The translations under genes and the position numbers were made by a program. The notes beneath the pieces were generated by a model, which saw nothing but the letters and a program-made list of their open reading frames with translations, had not been told where the DNA came from and searched no databases. Below, one piece after another: positions 17,241 through 27,100 of a stretch of DNA of 64,000 nt. The stretch is from Pseudoalteromonas rhizosphaerae (GTDB lineage: Bacteria; Pseudomonadota; Gammaproteobacteria; Enterobacterales; Alteromonadaceae): NCBI RefSeq assembly GCF_902498845.1, contig NZ_CABVLM010000009.1:124001-188000 (forward strand), in the 5' to 3' direction. The first letter of the stretch is position 1. Every line of letters begins with the position of its first letter.

Positions 17241-20189
17241 ATGAAATGGACTCAATTAACGAGCCTCACACTCAGTGTGTGTTTTTTAGTTATAAGTTTT
17301 TATAGCACCAGCCAAGAATACCAAATCCAAGCTGCAGATGATTGGGTGAAACAACAGCCACTGATTAAAACGGAAATCCCAGTCAACCAAATCGTCGATG
17401 GTACTTATTACCGATTACTTGATACCCAAATAAAAGTATCTGCTCAACATCCTCAGCAGCGCTACACGCGTACTGTGATGCAGGCGGTGAACCAAACTGG
17501 CATCGATTACATTAGCCAACTTAATTTAGACTTTGATCCCAGTTATCAAACCCTCACACTCAATAGTCTTGGCCTTATCCGAGATGGGCAATACATAAAT
17601 AAACTCGCTAGCGCACAATTTAAGGTCTTACAACGAGAAACCGAATTAGCCAATGGAATTTACAACGGCAGCCTAAGTTTAAATATTATTGTTGATGATA
17701 TGCGCATTAACGACCAGCTCGATTACAGCTTTACGATTACTGGCCGCAACCCTATTTACCAACATTTTAGCGCGTCTCGCACATTAAACTGGTCGGTACC
17801 GGTGGCGCAACAATTTATGCGTGTGTTATGGCAAAAACCCACACCACTTTATATCAATACAATTAACGGCGAGGTTGACATAAAAGACACCCCGCTCGCT
17901 GTTGGTCATGACTATCAAATCAGCTTACACAATCAAGCAACAATCACATCTTCAAGCCAAACACCATATTGGTATAACCCGTATAAACAGGTTTTTTTCT
18001 CTGAATTAAAATCATGGCAGGAAGTTGCTAACTGGGCAGCCCCTTTATATCAATCCGCAATAGAAGTAACAGATCCTGTAACACTCATTGCCGATGAAAT
18101 AGCCATGCGTAATCCACAAGCCTCCGATCGTATCGCCGCTGCATTAAAGTTCAGTCAAGACGAGGTTCGTTATTTAGGCTTGGAGATGGGTACTAACTCC
18201 CACCAACCAACGTCGGCATCTGAAACTCTGGCACTTCGTTATGGTGATTGTAAAGACAAAACCGTACTGCTAATTTCATTACTTAAAGCAATGGGGATCA
18301 AAGCCTATCCTGCATTAGTGAACACTGACGAAGGTAAACGGTTAATTGAACTACCAGCCTCAGCACAAATATTTGATCATGTCATTGTCACGCTTGAGCA
18401 TGCAGGTCAACGTTATTGGCTAGATCCAACAATAAACTATCAAACCGGAACTTTAACGCATTTAGCACAACCAAATTATGGTTATGCCTTGATTGTTAAA
18501 CCTTTTGAGCAACAGCTTACAAAAATGAGTCCCCCTGTCGATGGTATTACAATTAAAACGCATGATAACTACACCATAGCTCTTAAACCTGAACAGCCAA
18601 CAACATTTCAAACTAGTTACATATATAGCCAGTTTGATGCTGTAAATAGACGCAGTTCATTAGCCCGCAATGGACTCGATAAAATAGCGAAAGATTACCT
18701 AGAATATTACCAAGGCTATTTTCAAGGCATAACCATTGATAAGCCGATGACGGTAACTGAGAATACAAATAACGGCGAGCTGTTAAGTGACGAGTTTTAC
18801 CTTATTAATGATTTTTGGCAACCTGACGACGAAGGACTCAGAGCTGATTTTTATGCCTCAGAGATACAAAATAGCGTTTACGAACCCGATCAAATTAATC
18901 GCACAACGCCGCTGTATTTTAAGTACCCAAATAATATTGAAACAACTATTAAAATAAAATTTGAAGAACCAAATTGGCACTTTGATAATAAGCAAAGTGA
19001 AATTGATAATGCGTTCTTTAATTTCAAAAAGAATATCCACTTTACGGACAATATATTAACACTCGATTTTTCATTTAGCGCCAAACAAGATCATATTCCA
19101 GCTGATCAGATTAAACTGTACCTGAGCGAACGAGACAAGCTAATCGACAATGCGCAGTTTGGCATTGTTAAATATGTAACTGCAGATACCACTAGCAGTT
19201 TTGATTTAAACGATAATTGGATCATTGCAGTATTACTTGCTTACCTGCTCGCACTGATATTTTTTATTGTGGCATGGCGTATCGAGTCAGCAAAGCGCCC
19301 AACATTTAGTGATGCGCAGTTTTACCCAGTTACTAATGCAAAGTTTATTCTTTATAGTATTTTTACTTTAGGACTTTTTATTAACTACTGGAGTTATCGC
19401 AACTGGAAAGCAATTAAAATACAGCAAAATAGTCATATCATGCCGATTGCTCGCGGGATTTTCGCGATATTTTTTTATTACTCTTTATATTTAGAGCTAG
19501 TTGCACACAGCCAAACGCAGCACAATAAAAATAAAATCATGCCAAACGTCTTGGCAATTATTGCGTGGTTACTGGTTATTTTGGCAAGTCTCATGACCCG
19601 TATTGACGAAGCAACTACTATAGCTATTTGTATCCTGCCATTTTTATGGCTGCCATTAGTTAATTACATTCAACACCTAAACCAATCATCTGACGCACTT
19701 GCATACAATTCTAAATGGCGAGTAAGAAATATAGTTATCGCCATAATCTGGGTACCTATTTTATTTTTAAGCTTACTGGAAGAAGTCTATTTATTACCGA
19801 GTACCGCTATCGTAAAAGGCGATAAATTGTGGTCATTTCAAATGCAATTCTTAAAACGCCATCAATTAGTACCTATTGATGAAGATGTTTTATATTTTTA
19901 CAGCGATGCGTGGGTAGATTTTCGTAACGACGGCAATGGTATAAGCGACAACTACATTTTTAGCTATTGGCAAAATGAACAAGGCCAACTTGAATCAAAC
20001 TTAAAACACTTTAAGGATGTTACTAGCGTCGAAGTCACTTATGGCAGAACACAACTTGATAATACAGTGATTAAAGTTATCGACAAACAAGGCGAGCACT
20101 TTTTACTTATAGTTAATAGCGAAGGAAGCAAAGATAAAGAATTGGTAGAACAAATAAATAACCGCATTGAAAGTAATAAGACGCCATAA
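17241..20189 (+). CDS. DUF3857/transglutaminase-like membrane protein
   Basis: Large envelope protein of 982 residues. A signal peptide or anchor (about 1-25) is followed by a DUF3857-type beta domain (about 60-230) and a transglutaminase-like core. That core keeps a complete papain-like triad: C337 in RYGDCKDKT, H380 in FDHVIV and D395 in YWLDPT. After a second beta-rich region, the C-terminal third has about five membrane helices (from about 655 onward) and ends in a short soluble domain. The family is found in many Bacteroidota and gammaproteobacteria and has no settled substrate. It follows the kinase by 88 bp and may belong to the same unit, perhaps as a peptide-modifying or cleaving enzyme. 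Confidence 0.82.
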   Translation: MKWTQLTSLTLSVCFLVISFYSTSQEYQIQAADDWVKQQPLIKTEIPVNQIVDGTYYRLLDTQIKVSAQHPQQRYTRTVMQAVNQTGIDYISQLNLDFDPSYQTLTLNSLGLIRDGQYINKLASAQFKVLQRETELANGIYNGSLSLNIIVDDMRINDQLDYSFTITGRNPIYQHFSASRTLNWSVPVAQQFMRVLWQKPTPLYINTINGEVDIKDTPLAVGHDYQISLHNQATITSSSQTPYWYNPYKQVFFSELKSWQEVANWAAPLYQSAIEVTDPVTLIADEIAMRNPQASDRIAAALKFSQDEVRYLGLEMGTNSHQPTSASETLALRYGDCKDKTVLLISLLKAMGIKAYPALVNTDEGKRLIELPASAQIFDHVIVTLEHAGQRYWLDPTINYQTGTLTHLAQPNYGYALIVKPFEQQLTKMSPPVDGITIKTHDNYTIALKPEQPTTFQTSYIYSQFDAVNRRSSLARNGLDKIAKDYLEYYQGYFQGITIDKPMTVTENTNNGELLSDEFYLINDFWQPDDEGLRADFYASEIQNSVYEPDQINRTTPLYFKYPNNIETTIKIKFEEPNWHFDNKQSEIDNAFFNFKKNIHFTDNILTLDFSFSAKQDHIPADQIKLYLSERDKLIDNAQFGIVKYVTADTTSSFDLNDNWIIAVLLAYLLALIFFIVAWRIESAKRPTFSDAQFYPVTNAKFILYSIFTLGLFINYWSYRNWKAIKIQQNSHIMPIARGIFAIFFYYSLYLELVAHSQTQHNKNKIMPNVLAIIAWLLVILASLMTRIDEATTIAICILPFLWLPLVNYIQHLNQSSDALAYNSKWRVRNIVIAIIWVPILFLSLLEEVYLLPSTAIVKGDKLWSFQMQFLKRHQLVPIDEDVLYFYSDAWVDFRNDGNGISDNYIFSYWQNEQGQLESNLKHFKDVTSVEVTYGRTQLDNTVIKVIDKQGEHFLLIVNSEGSKDKELVEQINNRIESNKTP

Positions 20190-20293
20190 GCATTAGCAAG
20201 CAAAATAATCTAATATCAGCAAGAAGTCGGGCTGTGTAATATTAATGCCAACAAAGTGCTTTATTTGTTGTTTTTATCAGCAAATAAAATAAA

Positions 20294-20308
20294 TGAGAAT
20301 TATTTGCA
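20294..20308 (+). promoter_or_regulatory. Fur-box-like site, upstream copy
   Basis: TGAGAATTATTTGCA matches the 7-1-7 Fur consensus (TGATAAT-N-ATTATCA) at 11 of 14 positions. It lies just upstream of the -35 element of the promoter at 20317. Confidence 0.55.
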
Positions 20309-20316
20309 AATGAGTG

Positions 20317-20345
20317 TTGACAGATCATAAGATCTAACTGATAAT
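20317..20345 (+). promoter_or_regulatory. Strong sigma-70 promoter
   Basis: TTGACA at 20317-20322 and GATAAT at 20340-20345 are separated by exactly 17 bp, eleven of twelve consensus bases. Predicted transcription start is near 20352. No protein gene lies downstream on this strand before the terminator at 20545. Confidence 0.7.
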
Positions 20346-20353
20346 CAATATCA
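20339..20353 (+). promoter_or_regulatory. Fur box overlapping the -10 element
   Basis: TGATAATCAATATCA matches the 7-1-7 Fur consensus at 13 of 14 positions and covers the -10 hexamer and the predicted start point, the classic position for iron-dependent repression. Confidence 0.75.
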
Positions 20354-20439
20354 ACAAGACGCAAAGCACAACGACTTGTACGGAATAAACTGATTTGTTT
20401 CTCGACCCTGAAACACGTGTGGCGCACGTAAACAGCTAA

Positions 20440-20489
20440 GGTTACCTGTTACTAACCGCAACGCCCCTTGATGTTGGTGACAGGTAACC
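20440..20489 (+). repeat. Inverted repeat inside the candidate small RNA
   Basis: GGTTACCTGT at 20440-20449 and ACAGGTAACC at 20480-20489 are perfect 10-bp arms separated by 30 nt. Confidence 0.75.
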
Positions 20490-20544
20490 GCCCTACTATT
20501 TTACTTGCTACATTGCTCATATCGGTGACGGTAGATATGAAACT

Positions 20545-20568
20545 AAAAAAGCCCTTACGGGCTTTTTT
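20545..20568. terminator. Bidirectional intrinsic terminator
   Basis: AAAAAAGCCC, loop TTAC, GGGCTTTTTT: a stem flanked by A- and T-runs on both sides. It ends the plus-strand transcript from 20352 and also serves rbgA on the minus strand. Confidence 0.9.
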
Positions 20569-20607
20569 TATGTCTGTAATTTAGTGAGCTAACCAGTGGA
20601 AAAACAA

Positions 20608-21561
20608 TTACCGGCGGTTTTTACGTGCTCGTGCTCGACGTTGTTTTTTCTCTTCTTCTTTAGCGGCTTTTTTAGCCTCAGCCGCAGCACGAAGCCCTGC
20701 AACCATCACTTCTTCTTCTTCACGCATAGCTGGAGTTTCCATAGTGATACGACCAATTATGCCATCGCGTAATTCATTAATTAGAATTTCTGACATTTTA
20801 TAAGTATCAATTTGGTTACCACCACGGATACAACCACGCTTTTTACCCGCCATTTCAACAAATTCCCAATCATTTTCAGGTAATTCATCAATTTTATAAC
20901 GCGCTTTTAAAAGTTCAGGATACGCCCGCAATAGATATTCAGCGGTGTAACTAGCGACTTCTTCATATTCAAGTGCGGTATCACGTATCGCACCTGTAGC
21001 ACCTAAACGGTAGCCTGAGTTTTCATTTTCAACTTTTGGCCACAACATACCCGGTGTGTCGTAAAGCATGATGCCGTCTTCTAGCTTAATACGTTGCTGC
21101 GCTTTAGTAACCGCCGGTTCGTTGCCTGTTTTCGCAACAATACGACCCGCTAACACATTAATTAACGTAGATTTACCCACGTTAGGAATACCCATGATCA
21201 TGGCTTTAATTTGCTTATCAGCACCGACTTTGTGTGGTACTAATTTTTTACACAGTTCATTAATACGATGAACTTCAGCCGCTTTATCATTACCAAACGC
21301 AATCGCTTTTACGCCATTTTCTTGCTCAAAGTAATCCTTCCACGTTTGCGTCATTTTAGGATCGGCTAAATCAGCTTTATTCAAAATTTTGATGACCGGC
21401 TTACCTTCACGCAACGTCGCCACCATCGGGTTTTCACTACTGTAAGGAATGCGCGCATCAAGCACTTCAATGATCACATCCATTTGTGGCATTATTTCTT
21501 TAATTTCATTACGGGCTTTATTCATATGCCCAGGGAACCACTGTATTCCTGCTCTACTCAT
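20608..21561 (-). CDS. rbgA: Ribosome biogenesis GTPase RbgA/YlqF
   Basis: Circularly permuted GTPase for late large-subunit assembly, 317 residues. The motifs come in the permuted order: G4 (NKADL) first, then G1 (GIPNVGKST) and G3 (DTPGM). The N-terminal WFPGHMNKA signature is diagnostic. A Lys/Arg/Ala-rich tail follows. It is the last conserved chromosomal gene before the accessory island, whose left edge lies just upstream of its start codon. Confidence 0.95.
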   Translation of the reverse strand: MSRAGIQWFPGHMNKARNEIKEIMPQMDVIIEVLDARIPYSSENPMVATLREGKPVIKILNKADLADPKMTQTWKDYFEQENGVKAIAFGNDKAAEVHRINELCKKLVPHKVGADKQIKAMIMGIPNVGKSTLINVLAGRIVAKTGNEPAVTKAQQRIKLEDGIMLYDTPGMLWPKVENENSGYRLGATGAIRDTALEYEEVASYTAEYLLRAYPELLKARYKIDELPENDWEFVEMAGKKRGCIRGGNQIDTYKMSEILINELRDGIIGRITMETPAMREEEEVMVAGLRAAAEAKKAAKEEEKKQRRARARKNRR

Positions 21562-21598
21562 TTGACTTTATGACCTTTAATTTCAGGCCGTAGCCTAT

Positions 21599-21619
21599 GG
21601 GTACTAATGTGGGTACTAA
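21599..21619. repeat. Direct repeat at the left edge of the island
   Basis: GGGTACTAA occurs at 21599-21607 and again at 21611-21619, a 12-bp period. It sits 38 bp upstream of rbgA, where the sequence changes from housekeeping to AT-rich accessory DNA. Such short repeats are common near tyrosine-recombinase attachment sites, but no integrase gene or matching copy at the right edge was found. Confidence 0.35.
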
Positions 21620-21657
21620 AAGTAAAAATATGTTTTTATACTTTTGTAATAAAGCTA

Positions 21658-21690
21658 AGTTTACTACACTAGCTCAACAAAGTGTAAACT
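21658..21690 (-). terminator. Imperfect hairpin downstream of the 21719 gene
   Basis: AGTTTACTACACT at 21658-21670 pairs, with a three-base bulge, with AGTGTAAACT at 21681-21690. On the minus strand it follows the stop of the two-gene unit and is followed by AT-rich sequence. A plausible terminator with no clean T-run. Confidence 0.4.
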
Positions 21691-21718
21691 CTACCATTTA
21701 TCATTTAAGTAAATGAAA

Positions 21719-22657
21719 CTAAGCAGCTATCAACAGTAATTCTTTATTATCCTCAAAGATAACACTTTCTAAATCTGGGCGTGCCAATGATAGTTGCAGC
21801 AAATTAGATTGATATTCAAGTACAGGACTTGCTTCAACTCTTAAAGACATGAAGCTTTTCAAATCTCTAAACTCACTGCTTTTAATATAGCCCAACATAT
21901 TCTGCTCTAATGTTAAATTATAAACATCTTGATTTAATGCATGCCAATCAGTTTTAAGTAACTTCAAATCCTCAACAGCCTCATACCTAAAGCCAGATTT
22001 ATTTTGCACGTTAGATAAGCATAACCCTAAATTCACAACTCGATCTCTAAGTGCAAATATATACCCCATATCCTCTGGAAATTGGCCATTAAAAGCAGCT
22101 TTAATTGTTTTTCTTAAAATATCTCTGCTATATATGTACTGTTGTCTTATAGGCAATATTAAAGGTATTAAATGTTCAACATCACCTCTTTTCATAAATT
22201 GCTCAGCAGTTGACATTGTAGCCGTGAACTTCGATAAATCCTCAATCATTATTCTCTCATTTGAGTCACTTATGGCACTAAGTACTTTATCAATTTTAAC
22301 TGAGTTATCTTTTAAAATATCAGTGATAGTATTCAACTTTTTATTCATAATCACAAATCCTGCGACTGAAACGGCTAAGTTAACCCCTGACAAAATTAAG
22401 TTTGCACACTGGAGACTTTTCAATGTTTCCAAGCTTTTATTGATTTTCCCAAATCCTTCGCCCATCATCTCACTCAGATTTTCAAGTGATTGGCTTGGGT
22501 CATTAGGAAATTTTAGGTGTCTCACTATCTGACCAGCACCTTCGTATCCTCTTGCAATTCTAATTACACCTCCCTCTAAGGTCATTTTACCAGATGTAAG
22601 TCCTTCTATAATTTCTGGGCTTTGATCGATAGTTCTGGCCAAATATTCATAACTCAT
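21719..22657 (-). CDS. Unknown island protein with one hydrophobic segment
   Basis: I do not recognise this 312-residue protein. A soluble N-terminal part (about 1-75) precedes a hydrophobic stretch (about 85-105, LILSGVNLAVSVAGFVI), then a charged helical region to the C-terminus. It overlaps the preceding gene by four bases (ATGA) and has a strong AAGGAG ribosome site, so both are translated together. The helix followed by KKL and a helical tail would suit a membrane-associated effector or scaffold, but nothing catalytic is visible. Its setting in a defence-like island is the only functional hint. Confidence 0.75.
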   Translation of the reverse strand: MSYEYLARTIDQSPEIIEGLTSGKMTLEGGVIRIARGYEGAGQIVRHLKFPNDPSQSLENLSEMMGEGFGKINKSLETLKSLQCANLILSGVNLAVSVAGFVIMNKKLNTITDILKDNSVKIDKVLSAISDSNERIMIEDLSKFTATMSTAEQFMKRGDVEHLIPLILPIRQQYIYSRDILRKTIKAAFNGQFPEDMGYIFALRDRVVNLGLCLSNVQNKSGFRYEAVEDLKLLKTDWHALNQDVYNLTLEQNMLGYIKSSEFRDLKSFMSLRVEASPVLEYQSNLLQLSLARPDLESVIFEDNKELLLIAA

Positions 22658-23349
22658 ATGCTACTCCTTAATTCATAGCTATATCTTTGGAAATCAAACG
22701 CTATTTGTATTTGCCTCATCAAAGCTATACGCAAAAGTAAAGGGTATGTACCCTCCCTCAAAGTTGGCTCAGGCTTTTTGCTAAATATATTTAAAAGGTT
22801 GATTCTATAGACCCCAGTAAATACAGTTGAATAGGTATTTTTATATATTTCTTCAATATTTTTATTTTCAATTAGCCATTGGATAGTAGAAAGAGGATTC
22901 ATGGTTTCAATTGATGGAAGTTTATATTCAAATGACTTAAACCCAACTATTGGCTCTCCAAAGATCGAAGTTTTTTCAAGCTTTTCCCGCTTAAAAACTG
23001 GATGTTCCTCAAGCTTCTCCCCAAAAAATTTAACTAATAGTTTAGTTTCTAAATCAAAAATACACTCTTCTTTTGATGCTTCAACACCAAGTCTTTGCAA
23101 GGCGTTTAAAATTATATATGTATAACCAAAACTACCTCCTTCACAGACACCTAGAATAGCCTTAGATAATTCTTCGGCAGGTATAGATGAAGTATACCCG
23201 CTTAAACTATTAGTGATAATGGATTCAAGCTTTTTGTCTAATCCCAAATTTACAAGTAACGGCAATAAATACCTAAGTTCTATATGAGAAGAGCTTGAAA
23301 AAAGTTCGGAGAGGCTCTTATTCTTATTTATTAATAAATCATGACCCAC
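22654..23349 (-). CDS. Unknown island protein, first gene of a two-gene unit
   Basis: A 231-residue soluble protein that I do not recognise. It starts with GTG at 23349, eight bases after AAGGATG. It is rich in Leu, Ser, Lys and Glu, with no signal peptide, membrane helix or clear catalytic motif. Helical N-terminal residues (about 10-75) are followed by a mixed region. Four-base overlap with the next gene argues for a stoichiometric pair. It is divergently oriented from the small gene at 23703. Confidence 0.72.
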   Translation of the reverse strand: MGHDLLINKNKSLSELFSSSSHIELRYLLPLLVNLGLDKKLESIITNSLSGYTSSIPAEELSKAILGVCEGGSFGYTYIILNALQRLGVEASKEECIFDLETKLLVKFFGEKLEEHPVFKREKLEKTSIFGEPIVGFKSFEYKLPSIETMNPLSTIQWLIENKNIEEIYKNTYSTVFTGVYRINLLNIFSKKPEPTLREGTYPLLLRIALMRQIQIAFDFQRYSYELRSSI

Positions 23350-23702
23350 AAAAATACATCCTTATATCAAGACAAGTAACTAAGATAATTATGGCAGGCT
23401 GAATAAAAAAGCACTAGCCAAAAAAGATAATAATGAAAAGTTACAAACATAAGTTTGAGCTTAGATTTAACTTTTATTCATCCTTCCTTACCGAATGGAT
23501 AAAAGTTGTCACAACAATCATTGAACTTTCCATTGTTTGCTAGGCAGCAAGTAGTAACTAAAAAAGCGCATTTAAAACCTATGAAAAAATAAAACTATCG
23601 AGGAAGGTAATTAAAGAGCATTTAAATGCCTTATAACAATAAGTACGGCATAGAGCCAGTGAGTGTAGCACTGGCTAAATTAGTTTTTTAAGAAGGAAAC
23701 AT
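23350..23702. other. Intergenic region with several hairpins between divergent island genes
   Basis: No gene is supported in these 353 bp. It holds AACTTTTAT/ATAAAAGTT inverted arms (23469-23477 and 23499-23507), a perfect 12-bp palindrome GCATTTAAATGC (23618-23629) and a hairpin at 23655-23675. It must contain promoters for the unit reading left and probably the one reading right. A short plus-strand RNA ending at the hairpin is possible but unsupported. Confidence 0.5.
23655..23690 (+). terminator. Hairpin with T-run just upstream of the 23703 gene
   Basis: GCCAGTG (23655-23661) pairs with CACTGGC (23669-23675); TTTTTT follows nine bases later and AAGGA then precedes the ATG at 23703. It could end an upstream transcript or act as a leader attenuator. 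Confidence 0.45.
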
Positions 23703-24056
23703 ATGTCACTTTATCAACAAGAGTTTGGTCAAGGTTTTAAGCTAGACTTCAACTTAAAAGATCACCCTTACTTAATAGATAAAAGCTGGCACAATGATCA
23801 ATGCCCTAGCTTCTATGATAATCCCCCCATTTTTAATGGAGGCGAGCTGTATTATGTACTATGGGTTGATTATGCTGACATTGACCAAAGAGAGGAAGAT
23901 ACGCCTAAATACGTAATTATTGAGGCAAATAATGAAGGAACTAACGAAGAGCCAGAGGTTTATGCTGGTAATGGTGAAATAGTTTTTGAATGTGGGGATT
24001 ACACTGAGCTGAAACTATTTTTAAAGGTTATGCAAAACAATAAACCACCTCATTAA
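23703..24056 (+). CDS. Small acidic protein of unknown function
   Basis: A 117-residue soluble acidic protein with a clear AAGGA ribosome site. It is rich in aromatic and acidic residues (WVDYADIDQREED, EANNEGTNEEPEVY), with predicted beta strands and a short helix at the end. No family recognised. It lies 113 bp upstream of the large ATPase gene on the same strand. Small acidic proteins in such places can be regulators, immunity proteins or DNA mimics, but nothing here decides. Confidence 0.7.
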   Translation: MSLYQQEFGQGFKLDFNLKDHPYLIDKSWHNDQCPSFYDNPPIFNGGELYYVLWVDYADIDQREEDTPKYVIIEANNEGTNEEPEVYAGNGEIVFECGDYTELKLFLKVMQNNKPPH

Positions 24057-24169
24057 CAAATAGGGCTATACAGGATATACCTAAAGCCTAAATGCTTTAA
24101 AAGTATGCTAGCCTAAAACTGTAAAAATTTATAGAATGATTTTATTAACCATGGATGTAAGCATTTGAT

Positions 24170-27100
24170 ATGATTTCACAATCAAATAGAAAGTCAGTCT
24201 CCTTCAAAGCTCAGGCTAGGACAATTGATCACCTAGGAAAAGGCCAAATAGCCGATGCGCCTACAGCTGTCAGTGAATTATGGAAAAATTCCTACGATGC
24301 TTATGCCAGAGATGTAGCCCTTCACTTGTATGACGCTGATATTAAGTGTGGCGCTATTATTGATAACGGCTGTGGCATGACATATGAGCAACTAAGCGAC
24401 AGCTGGCTAACAATTGGTACAGCATCAAAAACAACTAAAAAGCTGCTTCCAGAAAATGATCGCTTTGGTTTACCTGACCGCTCTACACAGGGTGAAAAAG
24501 GGATTGGCCGACTTTCTACAGCTTTCTTGGCTCCCGTAACTCTTATAGTTACTAAAAAAATAGATTCTCGCTTTTCCGCTGCGCTTATTGACTGGCGTCT
24601 TTTTGAAAATACCTATCTCAGCCTACATGATATTAAAGTGCCAATGAGTGAGTTTGATTCATTAGAGCAGTTGCCTGCACTTTGTACTGAATTACAAAGA
24701 GATATGTTATCCAATTTAGCCCTTGAACCTTCAGAAAGTAATCCTGAGGATTTAATATTAAGGCGAGCTTGGGAACGTTTCACTGATGATGAGAAAGAAG
24801 CTTACGCAGTACATCAAAGTAATTCAAATAAAACTATATTCACTTCAACCGAAGACAAAATAAAATACCTCAGTGAAACCCACATTTTTGATGAGCACTA
24901 CCTAGAACAATGGTTCAAAATTCTAGATAAAGCTGAAAACTTAGATGGAGACAAGCACGGCACAGCTCTTTTTCTATTAGACTTAAACCGTGATTTAGAG
25001 CTCCTGACAGATAGAGGACAACTAGGACGGGATTCAAATGAGTTTACAGCAATTGAAAAAGACTTAGTTGATACACTAAGGGCCTTTGTAGATCCCTTTA
25101 AAAGAAAAAAACATGATAATAAAGTTGAATTTCATTATGAAATTCAATCTTTTGAAAGACGATTTTGGATAGATGATAAACGAAAGGAAATACTGAATTA
25201 CAAAGATGTTTTTGATGCTGACGATTTTTCAATACTTGAACACAAAATAGAAGGAATTATTGATGAAAAAGGATGGTTTCGAGGGGATATAACTGCATTT
25301 GGTGAAGTATATAAGAATATAGCTATTATGTGTAGGACTCCGGGGATGGGAGCTTATACCGAAACAGGTACATTTAAAATAAAGATCGGAACTTTTGAGC
25401 AAGAAAGTGCTAAATCAACTCATGACCTAGACTCACATGATCACCTAATAGCGCTAACTAAAAAATACTCTGGATTTATGATTTTCAGAGATAATTTAAG
25501 GGTTCTCCCATATGGAAAATCCAATAACGATTTTTTTCAAATAGAAGAAAGACGAGGTAAAAATGCAGGTCGCTATTATTGGGCTTCTCGAAGACTATTT
25601 GGGCATATATCGCTAAAACAACAAGATAATTATAAACTTAAAGACAAAGCTGGTCGAGAAGGTTTTATCATTAACCAAGCAGCTCGAGAACTAAAATCAT
25701 TGGTAATACAATTATTGACAGAGCTTGCTGATAGGTTCTTTGGTACAAAATCTGACAATCGACAGATAATGCTTGAGGCGCTATCAAAAGCAAGACAAAA
25801 GCAGAAAAAAGCGCAAAAAGCATCAGCTAGAATTAACGTGAAAACGTTTACTTCCTCCCTAAAACAAAATGAAGGCATATTAAGCACCCAAGTCGAAGAG
25901 ACAAAAAACTTACATGCTGAATTGAGTAACGATATTACTATCTCACTTAACCAGCTCGATGTCTTAGTAGAAAAAATTGATCGAATTGAATCACTAAGAA
26001 CAGATCTCAAGGTGCCAAATAAGCCCGCAAAAATAACTGAACCATTAGAAGAACAATATCGATCTTACCGTGATATGTTTGCCGAGCTAACAGAATTATT
26101 ACGAACATGTAGAGAAAAGCTAAATAAAATTGAAGCACAAGGTCAGTACTTTTCACCGATACAGAGTGCTGAAAAAAAATACAAAAATAGTGATTCATCG
26201 TTAAATAAGCAGCTAACTCGTTATACTACTAATATCGAGAATACTTTTGTTCGGCTTAAAAATGTCTGGTTGAACGAATCCAGAGAAGATAAAAAAGCTT
26301 ATGAAAAAGAAGCTCTTCCTATTTTAGATGCAGTTACTGAATCTAGCGATGTAGCATCTACGCTCAATAGTTTAGATGCTATTTACATAACTCTCGCTGA
26401 CGAATTTTCTTATAAATACGATGCCTTTTTACAAGCCTTAGATAAGCTTGAAAGTGGTATAGACCTTGATTCTGCTTTTGTAATAGCAGAGGAAGAGCGC
26501 GTAAATGCAGAGAAAGAAATAAATCAAATTCGAAGCCTTGCACAACTCGGAATCAGTTTTGAAGTACTTGCTCACGAGTTAAATGCTCAAGATCAAGCTG
26601 TTACCCGCGCTCTGAAATCAATGAGTAGTGACGCACAAAGTCAAATAGGCTTTAAAAATGCCATGGCTGCACACAAACAGTTTACTGACTATCTTCGCTT
26701 TCTATCTCCTTTGAAATTATCAGGTTACCAAGCACGTGATGATATTACTGGTGTCGAGATTATAAAAAACATTTATACTTTTTTCAGAGATCGGTTTGAA
26801 CGGCAAAATGTTGAGCTAGTAATCAGCCCATCCTTTGAAAATATGGTTGTAGTAGATGTGAAATCTCGAATAATCCCAGTATTCATAAATATTTTAAACA
26901 ATGCATTGTATTGGGTTGGGCTTGCAGAAAATAGAACAATAAAAGTCGATATTGTCGGTGACTTAGTTGTAATCGCAAATAGCGGACCAGCAGTAGACGA
27001 GGAAGACATCGATAGACTGTTTGAGCTTTTCTACAGCCGGCGCTCAAACGGTAACGGGGTAGGCCTTTACTTATCTAAACAAAATCTCTCCGTCGCGCAC

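Larger units (their letters stand above)
20352..20570 (+). ncRNA. Candidate Fur-regulated small RNA, about 220 nt
   Basis: A consensus promoter covered by a near-perfect Fur box starts transcription near 20352. The first strong terminator is at 20545-20568, and no supported protein gene lies between. The interior contains a 10-bp inverted repeat (20440-20449 with 20480-20489), which would fold into a stem-loop in the RNA. This architecture is that of RyhB/PrrF-type iron-sparing small RNAs. I see no sequence match to those RNAs that I can state, so homology is not claimed. The only AUG reading frame of note (37 codons from 20471) runs through the terminator and has no SD. Confidence 0.5.

Noticed and set aside
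20242-20427. 61-codon minus-strand frame between the transglutaminase-like gene and rbgA
   Set aside because: It runs through the Fur boxes and promoter of the candidate RNA; no SD and no protein-like features.
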